A DNA stretch of 64,000 nucleotides from an uncultured Collinsella sp. (GTDB lineage Bacteria; Actinomycetota; Coriobacteriia; Coriobacteriales; Coriobacteriaceae): NCBI GenBank assembly GCA_902496455.1, contig CABVAY010000004.1:8862-72861 (forward strand), read 5' to 3'. The translations under genes were made by a program, and so were the position numbers. Positions 26,821 through 34,269 of this stretch are shown here, piece after piece. Under the pieces are notes generated by a model that searched no databases, was not told where the DNA came from, and worked only from the letters and a program-made list of their open reading frames with translations. The number at the start of each line of letters is the position of its first letter. Within the stretch, counting starts at the first letter, position 1.

Positions 26821-27594
26821 ATGCTGCTCGCTATCGATATGGGAAACACGCAGACGGCCATGGGCCTGTTTGATGGAGACGAGCTGGTGCAGTCGTGGCG
26901 CATGCCCACCGACCGCTCCTATACCGCCGACGAGATCCATGTGCGCCTGATGGGTTTCTTTAAGATGTACGGCCTTTCGCTCGATGCGGTCGACGCGATC
27001 GCCTTTGCGGGCGTGGTGCCGCAGCTCTCGCGCGAGTGGCACGCCGTGGCCGACCGCATTGCCGCGGACGCCATCGTCATCGGGCCGCAGACGGCCGCCG
27101 TAACCAAGCTGCGGGCGGCGCGCCCCCAGGCCGTTGGTGCCGACCGCATCGCCAACGCCGTCGCTGCCGAGACCTTCTATGGCGCGCCGGCGATCGTGGT
27201 GGACTTTGGCACCGCGACCAATATCGACGTCATCGATGAGGACGGTTATTACATTGGCGGAGCGATCGCGCCGGGCATTCGCATCTCCATGGACGCGCTT
27301 GCCGCCCGTGCCGCCAAGCTCGCCAGCGTGCCGCTCGAGGCGCCCGAGCACGCCATCGGCCGCGATACCGAGGAGTGCATCAAGGTCGGCGCCGTAACGG
27401 GCGCCGCCGCCATGGCTGAGGGCCTGGTCGCGCGCATGAAGCGCGAGCTGGGCCGCGAGGATGCCACCGTTATCGCCACGGGCGGTCTCGCCAGCATCGT
27501 CGCCGATTCGACCGATGCCTTCGACGTGGTCGACGGACAGCTCACCATCAAGGGTATCTGCGAAATCTACCGCCGCATGCAGGAGCTGGGATAG
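26821..27594 (+). CDS. coaX: Type III pantothenate kinase
   Basis: This 257-residue enzyme phosphorylates pantothenate, the first step of CoA synthesis. It has the ASKHA-fold markers of CoaX: phosphate-binding DMGNTQT at residues 6-12, then GADRIAN, DFGTATNIDV and GGAIAPG. Type III kinases are not inhibited by CoA and need a monovalent cation. The frame is open further upstream, but ATG 26821 is preceded by GGGAG at a proper distance. It stands alone, after a TACAAT promoter, and ends before a hairpin at 27648. Length is normal. Confidence 0.93.
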   Translation: MLLAIDMGNTQTAMGLFDGDELVQSWRMPTDRSYTADEIHVRLMGFFKMYGLSLDAVDAIAFAGVVPQLSREWHAVADRIAADAIVIGPQTAAVTKLRAARPQAVGADRIANAVAAETFYGAPAIVVDFGTATNIDVIDEDGYYIGGAIAPGIRISMDALAARAAKLASVPLEAPEHAIGRDTEECIKVGAVTGAAAMAEGLVARMKRELGREDATVIATGGLASIVADSTDAFDVVDGQLTIKGICEIYRRMQELG

Positions 27595-27647
27595 GACAGG
27601 GGCTTAAGTCGAGCACGAACGCGAGCGGCGAACTAGGCAACGCATCG

Positions 27648-27694
27648 GCCCTATTCCTCAAAATCGAAAGATTTTCAGTTTTGAGGAATAGGGC
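27648..27694. repeat. TATTCCTCAAAA hairpin, copy 1
   Basis: A perfect 16-bp stem (arms GCCCTATTCCTCAAAA and TTTTGAGGAATAGGGC) with a 15-base loop TCGAAAGATTTTCAG lies between coaX and the convergent ATPase gene. It probably also acts as a two-way terminator. Two further copies lie at the other end of the ATPase gene. Confidence 0.85.
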
Positions 27695-27700
27695 TTTCTG

Positions 27701-28897
27701 CTAGGCCTCGTCGCACAGCCACCTCGCCAGGTCCACGATCTGCACCCCATTGCGGTCCGTGGCCTCGTGATGCGTGCGGGCGAGAATCATCTTGGGGTAC
27801 GCGTCGCCAATGCTCAGCAGTGGTGAAATCTCGCGTTCAAATGTCTTATCCGAGCTGATGTCGTCGCTCACCTGAATGTAGAGCTTCTCGCTTCGCTTGA
27901 TTGCTACAAAGTCTATTTCCTTTTTATAGAGCACGCCGACGTATACCTCGTATCCGCGGCGCAGCAGCTCGATTGCCACCATGTTCTCGTATACGCGTCC
28001 CCAATCCATATCACGTGTACCGAGCAGCGCGTATTTGAACGCGTGGTCTGCCAGGTAATACTTCTCGCCGCTCTTAAGGTATTTTTTGCCGCGGATGTCG
28101 TACCGACGAACTTTATAGAAGGCAAACGCATCGCACAGGTACCCCATGTACGTGCCGACCGTCTTGTTCGTTATCTTTAGCCCATCCGCGTTCAAAATAT
28201 CCGTAATGTTACGTGCCGACGTTATGTTGGATACGTTGTCCATCATGTAATCGGCAATGCGCAGCAGCGCCGATTCGTTTCTCACGTTATGCCGCTGCAC
28301 GATATCTCTCACGATGAGCGTTTTGAAGACATTGGAGAGATATTGATAACGCTGCTCCTGCAGTGGATAAGGGTAGGAGCCGGACATACCGCCGGTTCTC
28401 GCGTACTCATCGAAGTCGCGGTCGACCTCGCCCTCGTCGCCATAGAGTCGATACTCCTCAAACGAGAATGGGAAAACCTCGATCTCAAACGTACGCCCCG
28501 TAAAGAGCGTCGACAGATCGCTCGACAGCAAAAAGGCATTCGATCCGGTAATGAATATGTCGTACCGCTCGGATGCGTGGAGGCTGTTGATCGCACGCTC
28601 AAAACCGTCGCACATCTGAACTTCATCGATAAGCAGAAAGTTTTGTTTGCCGGACACTCGATGCTCTTTTACATAGGCGAGCAGCGCGTGATACTCGAGC
28701 AGATTCTCGAACTCATCGAGGTTGTAGTTGATATGGATGACATTCGAATTGGACAGATTTGCCTCCACGTAATCGCGGAGGGCCTCGAGCAATTTTGATT
28801 TACCGCTACGACGGATGCCCGTGATGACCTTGATGTCCGGCACGCCAATAAGGCTCGTCAACGTGTCCATATATGACGTTCTATTGATGAGTTTCAT
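27701..28897 (-). CDS. AAA ATPase with DUF4143 nuclease-like domain
   Basis: This 398-residue protein has an AAA_14 ATPase domain: Walker A GIRRSGKS at about residues 27-34, Walker B FLLIDEVQ and sensor FITGSNAFLL. The C-terminal DUF4143 region has ENMVAIELLRRGYEVYVG, then EIDFVAI and LYIQVS, consistent with a PD-(D/E)XK-like nuclease fold. The family is abundant in gut bacteria and has no settled function; proposals include defence and mobile-element roles. It is isolated, with codon use less GC-biased than its neighbours. It is enclosed by three copies of one hairpin (27648-27694, 28924-28964, 29009-29052), which suggests it moved or is held as a unit. Confidence 0.85.
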   Translation of the reverse strand: MKLINRTSYMDTLTSLIGVPDIKVITGIRRSGKSKLLEALRDYVEANLSNSNVIHINYNLDEFENLLEYHALLAYVKEHRVSGKQNFLLIDEVQMCDGFERAINSLHASERYDIFITGSNAFLLSSDLSTLFTGRTFEIEVFPFSFEEYRLYGDEGEVDRDFDEYARTGGMSGSYPYPLQEQRYQYLSNVFKTLIVRDIVQRHNVRNESALLRIADYMMDNVSNITSARNITDILNADGLKITNKTVGTYMGYLCDAFAFYKVRRYDIRGKKYLKSGEKYYLADHAFKYALLGTRDMDWGRVYENMVAIELLRRGYEVYVGVLYKKEIDFVAIKRSEKLYIQVSDDISSDKTFEREISPLLSIGDAYPKMILARTHHEATDRNGVQIVDLARWLCDEA

Positions 28898-28923
28898 TGG
28901 GGCCTCCTCGCGGTCTTTTATCG

Positions 28924-28964
28924 CTATTCCTCAAAATTGAAAAATTTTCAGTTTTGAGGAATAG
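28924..28964. repeat. TATTCCTCAAAA hairpin, copy 2
   Basis: Arms CTATTCCTCAAAA and TTTTGAGGAATAG are a perfect 13-bp stem around TTGAAAAATTTTCAG. It is 27 bases upstream of the ATPase start, in its promoter region. Confidence 0.85.
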
Positions 28965-29008
28965 GCTCTATAGCGAATATACCTCGCGAAAGACCGAGCC
29001 GCCTTAAT

Positions 29009-29052
29009 CCTATTCCTCAAAAACGAAAATTTTTCAGTTTTGAGGAATAGGG
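29009..29052. repeat. TATTCCTCAAAA hairpin, copy 3
   Basis: Arms CCTATTCCTCAAAA and TTTTGAGGAATAGG surround ACGAAAATTTTTCAG. The loop matches copies 1 and 2 in GAAA and TTTTCAG, showing common descent. It lies 45 bases from copy 2. Confidence 0.85.
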
Positions 29053-29081
29053 CGCTGGCAACCCATTCCCAGATAGGCGAA

Positions 29082-29110
29082 ACCCTCCCCGGCACAGGCC
29101 GAGGAGGGTC
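29082..29110 (-). terminator. Hairpin after the biotin-ligase-like gene
   Basis: On the minus strand ACCCTCCTCGGC and GCCGGGGAGGGT pair with one mismatch, followed by TTTC. It closes the folP-folK/BPL-like transcript. Confidence 0.55.
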
Positions 29111-29148
29111 TTGTTGTCATGTCTATCTTTGGGCGCGAACGCCCCGCG

Positions 29149-29850
29149 CTACAGCCCGCGAATTCGTACGGCCTCGGGCGGAAACTCCTGCTCGCCGGCA
29201 TCGGTCTTAATGGTCGCGCGGCCCCAGATGTCCAGGCCTGCAAACACACCGACCGCAAGCGGCAGGCCGTTGGGCGACACCGCCGCAACTTGGCGGCCCA
29301 GCAGCGGCACCATGTCGAAGTACTCGCCCAGCACGGGAGCCAGCGGCCCTGCGGCGCCTTGCGGCGTGTTGGCAACAACCGCCCAGGCGTCCACGCGGGC
29401 CAGCACGGCGGCGGCCAGCGCCTCGACCAGCGCTTCGTCAGCCACGTCCACACCAAGCTCGCTCAACGCCGAACGCTCAATATCCACCGTCACGGCACCG
29501 AACATGCCCGCAGCACCGGCACCACCGTTCACGGTAACACGCGCGAGCGACGTCTCAAACGCAGGCGTTCCGCACACGATATCGCTCGGCCACTGGATAC
29601 CCACCTTACCGGCAAGGCCCAACCCCGGCGTCGAAGCCGTGCCCACGAGCGCGTCCATCATACCCATCGCGGCCACAAACGGCAGGCCATGGAAGGCGTG
29701 CATATTCACATCCGGACGCACGACCAGCGAAAACGCCAGCGAAGCGTTGCCCGCGCTCCAAGCGCACCAGCCCGCGGACACACCCTCGCGGCCCGCGTCG
29801 CGCGCGGCGTCAAGCTCGGTACCGGCGGCAACAGCGTTCATCTCGATCAT
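29149..29850 (-). CDS. Degenerate biotin-protein-ligase-like protein
   Basis: This 233-residue protein follows the biotin ligase domain pattern: LAFSLVVRP, GLPFVAAMGMMDAL, QWPSDIV (for KWPNDxx) and a C-terminal beta-barrel starting LLGRQVAAVS and ending EAVRIRGL. Two key features are missing: the N-terminal GRGRxGR biotinyl-AMP loop is absent, and the lysine that normally follows WPNDxx is not seen. It is therefore probably inactive as a biotin ligase, or a related transferase. ATG 29850 directly follows the folP-folK stop with no gap; an ATG at 29841 is also possible. The product may bind biotin or act as a regulator, but this is inference. Confidence 0.6.
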   Translation of the reverse strand: MIEMNAVAAGTELDAARDAGREGVSAGWCAWSAGNASLAFSLVVRPDVNMHAFHGLPFVAAMGMMDALVGTASTPGLGLAGKVGIQWPSDIVCGTPAFETSLARVTVNGGAGAAGMFGAVTVDIERSALSELGVDVADEALVEALAAAVLARVDAWAVVANTPQGAAGPLAPVLGEYFDMVPLLGRQVAAVSPNGLPLAVGVFAGLDIWGRATIKTDAGEQEFPPEAVRIRGL

Positions 29851-31599
29851 CTACATACGCCCCAATTCGCCCACGATATGGCCCACGCGGTCCTCGGGCT
29901 CCTTGACCTCGACGCCGTTGTAGCGGAAGAACCGCGCCGGGTCGTGCATCAAGTCCTCGAGCGGCACCAGCACAAAATCGCGCTCGCCGATCAGCGGATG
30001 CGGCAGGCGCAGCTTTTTGCCGCCGTGGGTCTCGCCGTCCATCCACAGCAGGTCCAGGTCGATGGTGCGCGGACCGTTGGTCTTGGCCTTTTTGGAGCGG
30101 TCGCGCCCCAGCTCGGCCTCGATCTTCATGAGTTCATCGAGCAGCACCAGCGGCGCCAGCTCGGTCTTGATCTCGATGACGGCGTTGGCAAACGCGTCCT
30201 GGCGCGTCTCGTAGGCCGGCTCGCTCTCGTAAATCTTGGAGGAGTTAGACACGCAGGTAAGTGGAATCTCGGCGATCATCTCACGTGCGGCGCGGATGTT
30301 GTCGCAGCGATGCCCCAGGTTGGAGCCCACGGCCACAAACGCGCGGCGCGGCTGCGGCTTGGCAACCGCCCAGTAGCCGTTCAGGAACTGCGCAAAACCC
30401 GCGGCGTCGTGCACGCGCACGATGTTGGCACCGGCCTGGATGGCGCCCAGGCACACGCCAAACGTGGCGGCATCGCGCGCGGCGGCCTCGGTCACGCCCG
30501 AGATAGCGCCCACAAAACGCTTGCGCGACACGGCGCACATGAGCGGATAGCCCAGTGACGCCATCTTGGCAGTCTCGCGCTGGATGACGATGCCCTCGTT
30601 AGCCGACTTACCAAAGCCCGGGCCAGGATCGATGCAGATGCGGTCGCGCGACACGCCGGCATGGATGAGTGTGCGGGCCTGGTCGGACAGAAAGCCCATA
30701 ACGCGGCGCATGATGGGCGCCGAATCGGGCAGGGTGAAGCGGCGGAGCTGCGAGGTGGGCACGTAGGCTTCCTCGCGGCGGGCGCTGCGGCGCATCATGG
30801 CTGCCAGGTGGTCATTGGACTCCGATGCGACCTCGGTGGCTGCGGGCGCGGCCTCGGGCGCGGGCGCGACGGTCTCGGCGGCAGCAGCCTGCTCGGCGGC
30901 CGGCGTCTCCTGCCCCAGCTCGGTTGCAGGCTCGGACGTGGGCTCCGGTTCGCCAAACGGCAACGAGGGCTGCACCACGCCGCCCGGAAGCTTGGCCTCC
31001 GGCTTAGGATCGCCCAGCAGCTTGCCGCGACGGCGGCGAGCCGGCTTCTCGGCCTCACGCGCGGCCTCGGCAGCCGCCTCGCGCGCCTTCTCGGCAACAA
31101 ACGCCGCTGCCGAGGTATCGAGCTGCACCGTTGCGTGCGTGCGGGTGGGCGCGGCGACCTCGCCGGCATGCATCACGATGACGCCGCAGGTACTCGTCTT
31201 AACAAACTCGACCATCTTGGGATCGGTGAAGCCCGTCACGTCGTTGACGATCGAGGCGCCGCAGCGCACGGCCGCCTTGGCAACCGCCACATGACGCGTG
31301 TCGATCGAGACGATGGCGCCCTCCTTGGCCAGTGCGCGCACCACGGGCAGCACGCGGCGAGCCTCCTCGTCGGGGTTGACCGGGGTAAAACCAGGGCGTG
31401 TGGACTCGCCGCCCACGTCGATGATGTCGGCGCCGGCGTCGAGCATCGCCAGGCCGTACTCGATGGCGGCATCGGGGTCGAAGTGCTCCCCGCCATCGCT
31501 AAACGAATCGGGCGTCACGTTGAGGACGCCCATGATGCGCGGACGGTCAAAGCTGAGCTCATACTTTCCGCACCGCCATGTCTTGCTGTCGTTCGCCAT
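29851..31599 (-). CDS. folP-folK: Dihydropteroate synthase / hydroxymethyldihydropterin pyrophosphokinase fusion
   Basis: This 582-residue fusion covers two folate steps. Residues about 15-390 are dihydropteroate synthase (MGVLNVTPDSFSDGG, GGESTRPG, NDVTG, DPGPGFGKS, SRKRF). Residues about 415-582 are HPPK (AFVAVGSNLGH, then NGPRTIDLDLL and PHPLIGERDFVL). The synthase is interrupted after VMHAGE by about 130 low-complexity residues rich in Ala, Glu, Pro and Arg, where the normal protein has a short loop. The order is reversed relative to the usual folK-folP fusions. ATG 31599 is chosen since AGGAGG is 6 bases ahead. A sirtuin gene lies upstream and the biotin-ligase-like gene abuts downstream. 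Confidence 0.9.
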   Translation of the reverse strand: MANDSKTWRCGKYELSFDRPRIMGVLNVTPDSFSDGGEHFDPDAAIEYGLAMLDAGADIIDVGGESTRPGFTPVNPDEEARRVLPVVRALAKEGAIVSIDTRHVAVAKAAVRCGASIVNDVTGFTDPKMVEFVKTSTCGVIVMHAGEVAAPTRTHATVQLDTSAAAFVAEKAREAAAEAAREAEKPARRRRGKLLGDPKPEAKLPGGVVQPSLPFGEPEPTSEPATELGQETPAAEQAAAAETVAPAPEAAPAATEVASESNDHLAAMMRRSARREEAYVPTSQLRRFTLPDSAPIMRRVMGFLSDQARTLIHAGVSRDRICIDPGPGFGKSANEGIVIQRETAKMASLGYPLMCAVSRKRFVGAISGVTEAAARDAATFGVCLGAIQAGANIVRVHDAAGFAQFLNGYWAVAKPQPRRAFVAVGSNLGHRCDNIRAAREMIAEIPLTCVSNSSKIYESEPAYETRQDAFANAVIEIKTELAPLVLLDELMKIEAELGRDRSKKAKTNGPRTIDLDLLWMDGETHGGKKLRLPHPLIGERDFVLVPLEDLMHDPARFFRYNGVEVKEPEDRVGHIVGELGRM

Positions 31600-31622
31600 G
31601 AACATCCTCCTAAAATGCCCAC

Positions 31623-31650
31623 GCCGCCGAGCTTGGGGAGCTGGCGGCGG
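31623..31650. repeat. GC-rich hairpin in the folP leader
   Basis: Near-perfect stem (GCCGCCGAGCT and AGCTGGCGGC, one mismatch) with a loop of about five bases, located between the likely -10 box at 31675 and the folP-folK ATG. It could terminate the sirtuin transcript or shape the folP leader. No U-run follows. Confidence 0.45.
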
Positions 31651-31674
31651 GGTCGCTTTGCACTCAGTCTTTCT

Positions 31675-31705
31675 ATTGTATCCGCGCGCGCGGGCTAGAA
31701 CGCAA
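31675..31705 (-). promoter_or_regulatory. Probable promoter of folP-folK
   Basis: On the minus strand TTGCGT (31705-31700) and TACAAT (31680-31675) are 19 bases apart, and the ATG is about 75 bases downstream. Confidence 0.45.
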
Positions 31706-32447
31706 ACGCGGCCGCGATGTCGCAAGAAATCAGCAGGTCGGCATTTGCATCCTGATCGGTAGGAGCAAGATTGCAAATAGCCAGCGTATCGCCGGTAAAG
31801 TATCGCGTAAGGCCTGCCGCCGGATACACCACGAGCGAGGTCCCGCCCACAATGAGGGCATCGGCCGCGGCGATGGCGGCAACGGCACCGGTCAACACAT
31901 GCTCGTCGAGCGGCTCTTCGTAGAGCACTACATCGGGCTTGATGCGGCCACCGCACGCGGGGCACGCAGGCACGCCCGCGGCATCCTCGTGCTCGCGCGA
32001 GCAAATCCACTCGGCGCTATAGACCGCGCCGCACGACTGGCAAATGTTGCGATGGACCGATCCGTGCAGCTCAAACACTCGCTGTGAGCCGGCCATCTGA
32101 TGCAGGCCGTCGATATTTTGCGTCACCACGGCATCAAGCTTACCGGCGCGCTCCAGCTCGGCCAGCTTGGTGTGGCAGCGGTTGGGTTTAGCGTTAAGCG
32201 CGATCATCTTGGTGCGGTAAAAGTCGAAGAACTCCGCCGGATGCGCCTCGTAAAAGCTATGCGACAGCATGGTCTCGGGCGGATAGGCAAACTGCTGGTG
32301 ATACAGGCCGTCCACGCTGCGGAAATCGGGAATGCCACTTGCCGTAGAAACACCAGCGCCGCCAAAGAAGACCACGCGCTTGTGGGTGTCAAACAGATCC
32401 GCCAGCGCGGCGGAGGCCTGCCTGGGGTCCGATATTGCCTGCGTCAT
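31695..32447 (-). CDS. cobB: Sir2-family NAD-dependent protein deacylase
   Basis: This 250-residue sirtuin removes acyl groups from lysines using NAD+. It shows the NAD-binding motif GAGVSTASGIPDFRS at about residues 32-46, the catalytic region TQNIDGLHQMAGS with ELHGS (catalytic His), and two zinc cysteine pairs (CQSC and CPAC). The set DFRSVDGLY is typical of bacterial class U/III proteins. ATG 32447 starts a natural N-terminus. It lies between exoIII (divergent) and folP-folK. Confidence 0.92.
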   Translation of the reverse strand: MTQAISDPRQASAALADLFDTHKRVVFFGGAGVSTASGIPDFRSVDGLYHQQFAYPPETMLSHSFYEAHPAEFFDFYRTKMIALNAKPNRCHTKLAELERAGKLDAVVTQNIDGLHQMAGSQRVFELHGSVHRNICQSCGAVYSAEWICSREHEDAAGVPACPACGGRIKPDVVLYEEPLDEHVLTGAVAAIAAADALIVGGTSLVVYPAAGLTRYFTGDTLAICNLAPTDQDANADLLISCDIAAAFAF

Positions 32448-32582
32448 ATGAGTCCTCCGTCCTTGTTAGTCGGGCAGCGTTGAGCGACGTCCCAGCATGC
32501 GGCCTTTAAGTCAGCATGCGCGGATCCCACCCCGCCCCTGTTGCGCTAATCTTAAGCCTGCCAACCCCGCCGAAAGGACACC

Positions 32583-33401
32583 ATGCCTCAGACTTACACT
32601 TTCGCCTCGTGGAACGTCAACGGCCTGCGCGCCGTGCTCAAAAAGGACCCGAGCTTTATCCAGATCGCGCAAGAACTCGACGTCGATATCCTGGCGCTGC
32701 AAGAGACCAAGTTGCAAGAAGGCCAGGTCGATATTGACCTGCCCGGCTATCACCAAACCTGGAGCTACGCCGAGCGTAAAGGCTATTCGGGCACCGCGGT
32801 CTTTAGCCGCCAGGAGCCGCTGCGCGTACTGCGCGCCGATGCGCTGCTGCCCTACGCCGGCGAAGGCGAGGCGGCCGTGCTCGTCGCCCAAGCCGCAACC
32901 GAGGGCCGCGTCTGCGCGCTCGAGTTCGACAAATTCTGGTTTGTGGATGTCTACACGCCCAACGCACAAAATGAGCTCGCGCGCATCGACGTGCGTATGG
33001 CCTGGGACGATGCCTACCGCGGCTTTTTGAACGCGCTCGAGCGCGAGACCGGCAAACCCGTCGTAACCTGCGGCGACTTTAACGTGGCGCATGAGGAGAT
33101 CGACCTTAAGAACCCCAAGTCCAACCGCGGCAACGCAGGCTTTTCGGACGAGGAACGCGGCAAGTTTACCGAGCTGCTCAACGCCGGCTTTACCGATACC
33201 TGGCGCACGGCAAACCCCGACGTCGAGGGCGTCTACAGCTGGTGGAGCTATCGCTTTAATGCCCGCAAGAACAACGCCGGCTGGCGCATCGATTACTTTC
33301 TGGTAAGCGATTCGATCGCCGCCAACGTTCGCGACACCGGCATCCGCGGCGACATCTTTGGCAGCGACCACTGCCCCGTCACCCTCACGCTAGAGCTCTA
33401 G
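32583..33401 (+). CDS. xth: Exodeoxyribonuclease III / AP endonuclease
   Basis: This 272-residue EEP-fold nuclease cuts DNA at abasic sites and trims 3' ends. Hallmark motifs are SWNVNGLRA at residues 8-16, LQETKLQ (metal-binding Glu), the YxP motif VDVYTPNAQNEL, GDFNVAHEEIDL, WRIDYFLVS and GSDHCPVTL with the catalytic Asp-His pair. All active residues are present. The start is preceded by GAAAGGA. It is a single-gene unit facing away from the sirtuin gene and followed by two palindromic elements. Confidence 0.95.
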   Translation: MPQTYTFASWNVNGLRAVLKKDPSFIQIAQELDVDILALQETKLQEGQVDIDLPGYHQTWSYAERKGYSGTAVFSRQEPLRVLRADALLPYAGEGEAAVLVAQAATEGRVCALEFDKFWFVDVYTPNAQNELARIDVRMAWDDAYRGFLNALERETGKPVVTCGDFNVAHEEIDLKNPKSNRGNAGFSDEERGKFTELLNAGFTDTWRTANPDVEGVYSWWSYRFNARKNNAGWRIDYFLVSDSIAANVRDTGIRGDIFGSDHCPVTLTLEL

Positions 33402-33411
33402 CCCCAAGTAA

Positions 33412-33432
33412 TTCCTCTAGGGGACAGAGGAA
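33412..33432. repeat. GGGGAC-loop hairpin downstream of exoIII
   Basis: Stem TTCCTCT/AGAGGAA with loop AGGGGAC, so this copy also carries the GGGGAC core on a private stem. It lies 10 bases from the exoIII stop. Confidence 0.75.
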
Positions 33433-33465
33433 AACAGATCATGTGACCCCTCTCCCCCTATAAGG

Positions 33466-33526
33466 TGCGGTGGAATAGTTCCTGTTTGGGCAGCAAATAG
33501 CCAAAAACGAGAACCATTCCACCGCA
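33466..33526. repeat. Palindromic element between exoIII and the ECF operon
   Basis: Imperfect 22-bp arms (33466-33487 and 33505-33526; 19 of 22 match, opening TGCGGTGGAAT) around 17 bases. It may serve as a two-way terminator, but no U-run follows. Confidence 0.6.
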
Positions 33527-33551
33527 AGTTCGTGAGGGAACGCGAAATGCC

Positions 33552-34265
33552 TTACAGCCCGTATTTCACGACGACACGGTTAATGCGACGGCACCAAGGC
33601 TTGTACAAGGCAGCCAAGAACACGCAGGTCGCGAGGCCGTGTGTGATATCGAACGGCACTGCCGTGGCAAGACGTGCCATGGCACCCGCCCACGTGAGCG
33701 GTTGAACAAAACCGATAATGTCGTAGGCGTTGATCACAACGCCGTACAGCAAACCCGAAGCAAAGCCGTAGGTCAGCAGCGCCGGCATACGCACGGTGCC
33801 ATCGGCGCGATCAAAAGCGCCGGCATGCGCCAGCGCACCGCCAACGTATCCCACGAGCCCCCAGGCATACATCTGCCACGGCGTCCACATGCCCTGCCCA
33901 AAAAAGAAATTGCTGGTCAGCGCCGCCAACGCACCGACCATAAAACCATTGCGGCGACCAAGCGTCGCCCCCGCGATAATGGCGATGGCACTCACGGGTT
34001 TAAAGTCGGGAATGGGGCCAAACAAGATGCGCCCCGCCGCGGCCAATGCTGCCAGAACCAGCGTGGGCATAATCTGGCGCAAACCCGGACGAGATGCCTC
34101 GTAACCCGCAAAGAACAGCGCGAGCACCAGCGCCACCACAACCAGCATGGCCAATGCTGCCTGCTCAACACCCGACAGCAACGCGGCAGCCATCACCGCC
34201 GGCACCGCCAACAACAGCGGGACCTCCAGTTTTGCAAGCAAGCGCGCGACGCGATAATCCGTCAT
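33552..34265 (-). CDS. ECF transporter substrate-binding (S) component
   Basis: This 237-residue membrane protein has six or seven helices. It contains GRILFGPIPDFKPVSAI and LTSNFFFGQGMWTPWQ, hallmarks of S components related to cobalamin and other vitamin transporters. The start at 34265 is five bases behind the ATPase stop; the longer open frame upstream lies in the ATPase gene. It is the last gene of T, fused A1-A2, S. A fully dedicated T-A-A-S operon is typical of group I ECF importers. Cobalamin or a related corrinoid is a reasonable guess from the motifs, not a demonstrated substrate. Confidence 0.8.
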   Translation of the reverse strand: MTDYRVARLLAKLEVPLLLAVPAVMAAALLSGVEQAALAMLVVVALVLALFFAGYEASRPGLRQIMPTLVLAALAAAGRILFGPIPDFKPVSAIAIIAGATLGRRNGFMVGALAALTSNFFFGQGMWTPWQMYAWGLVGYVGGALAHAGAFDRADGTVRMPALLTYGFASGLLYGVVINAYDIIGFVQPLTWAGAMARLATAVPFDITHGLATCVFLAALYKPWCRRINRVVVKYGL

Positions 34266-34269
34266 CCCA

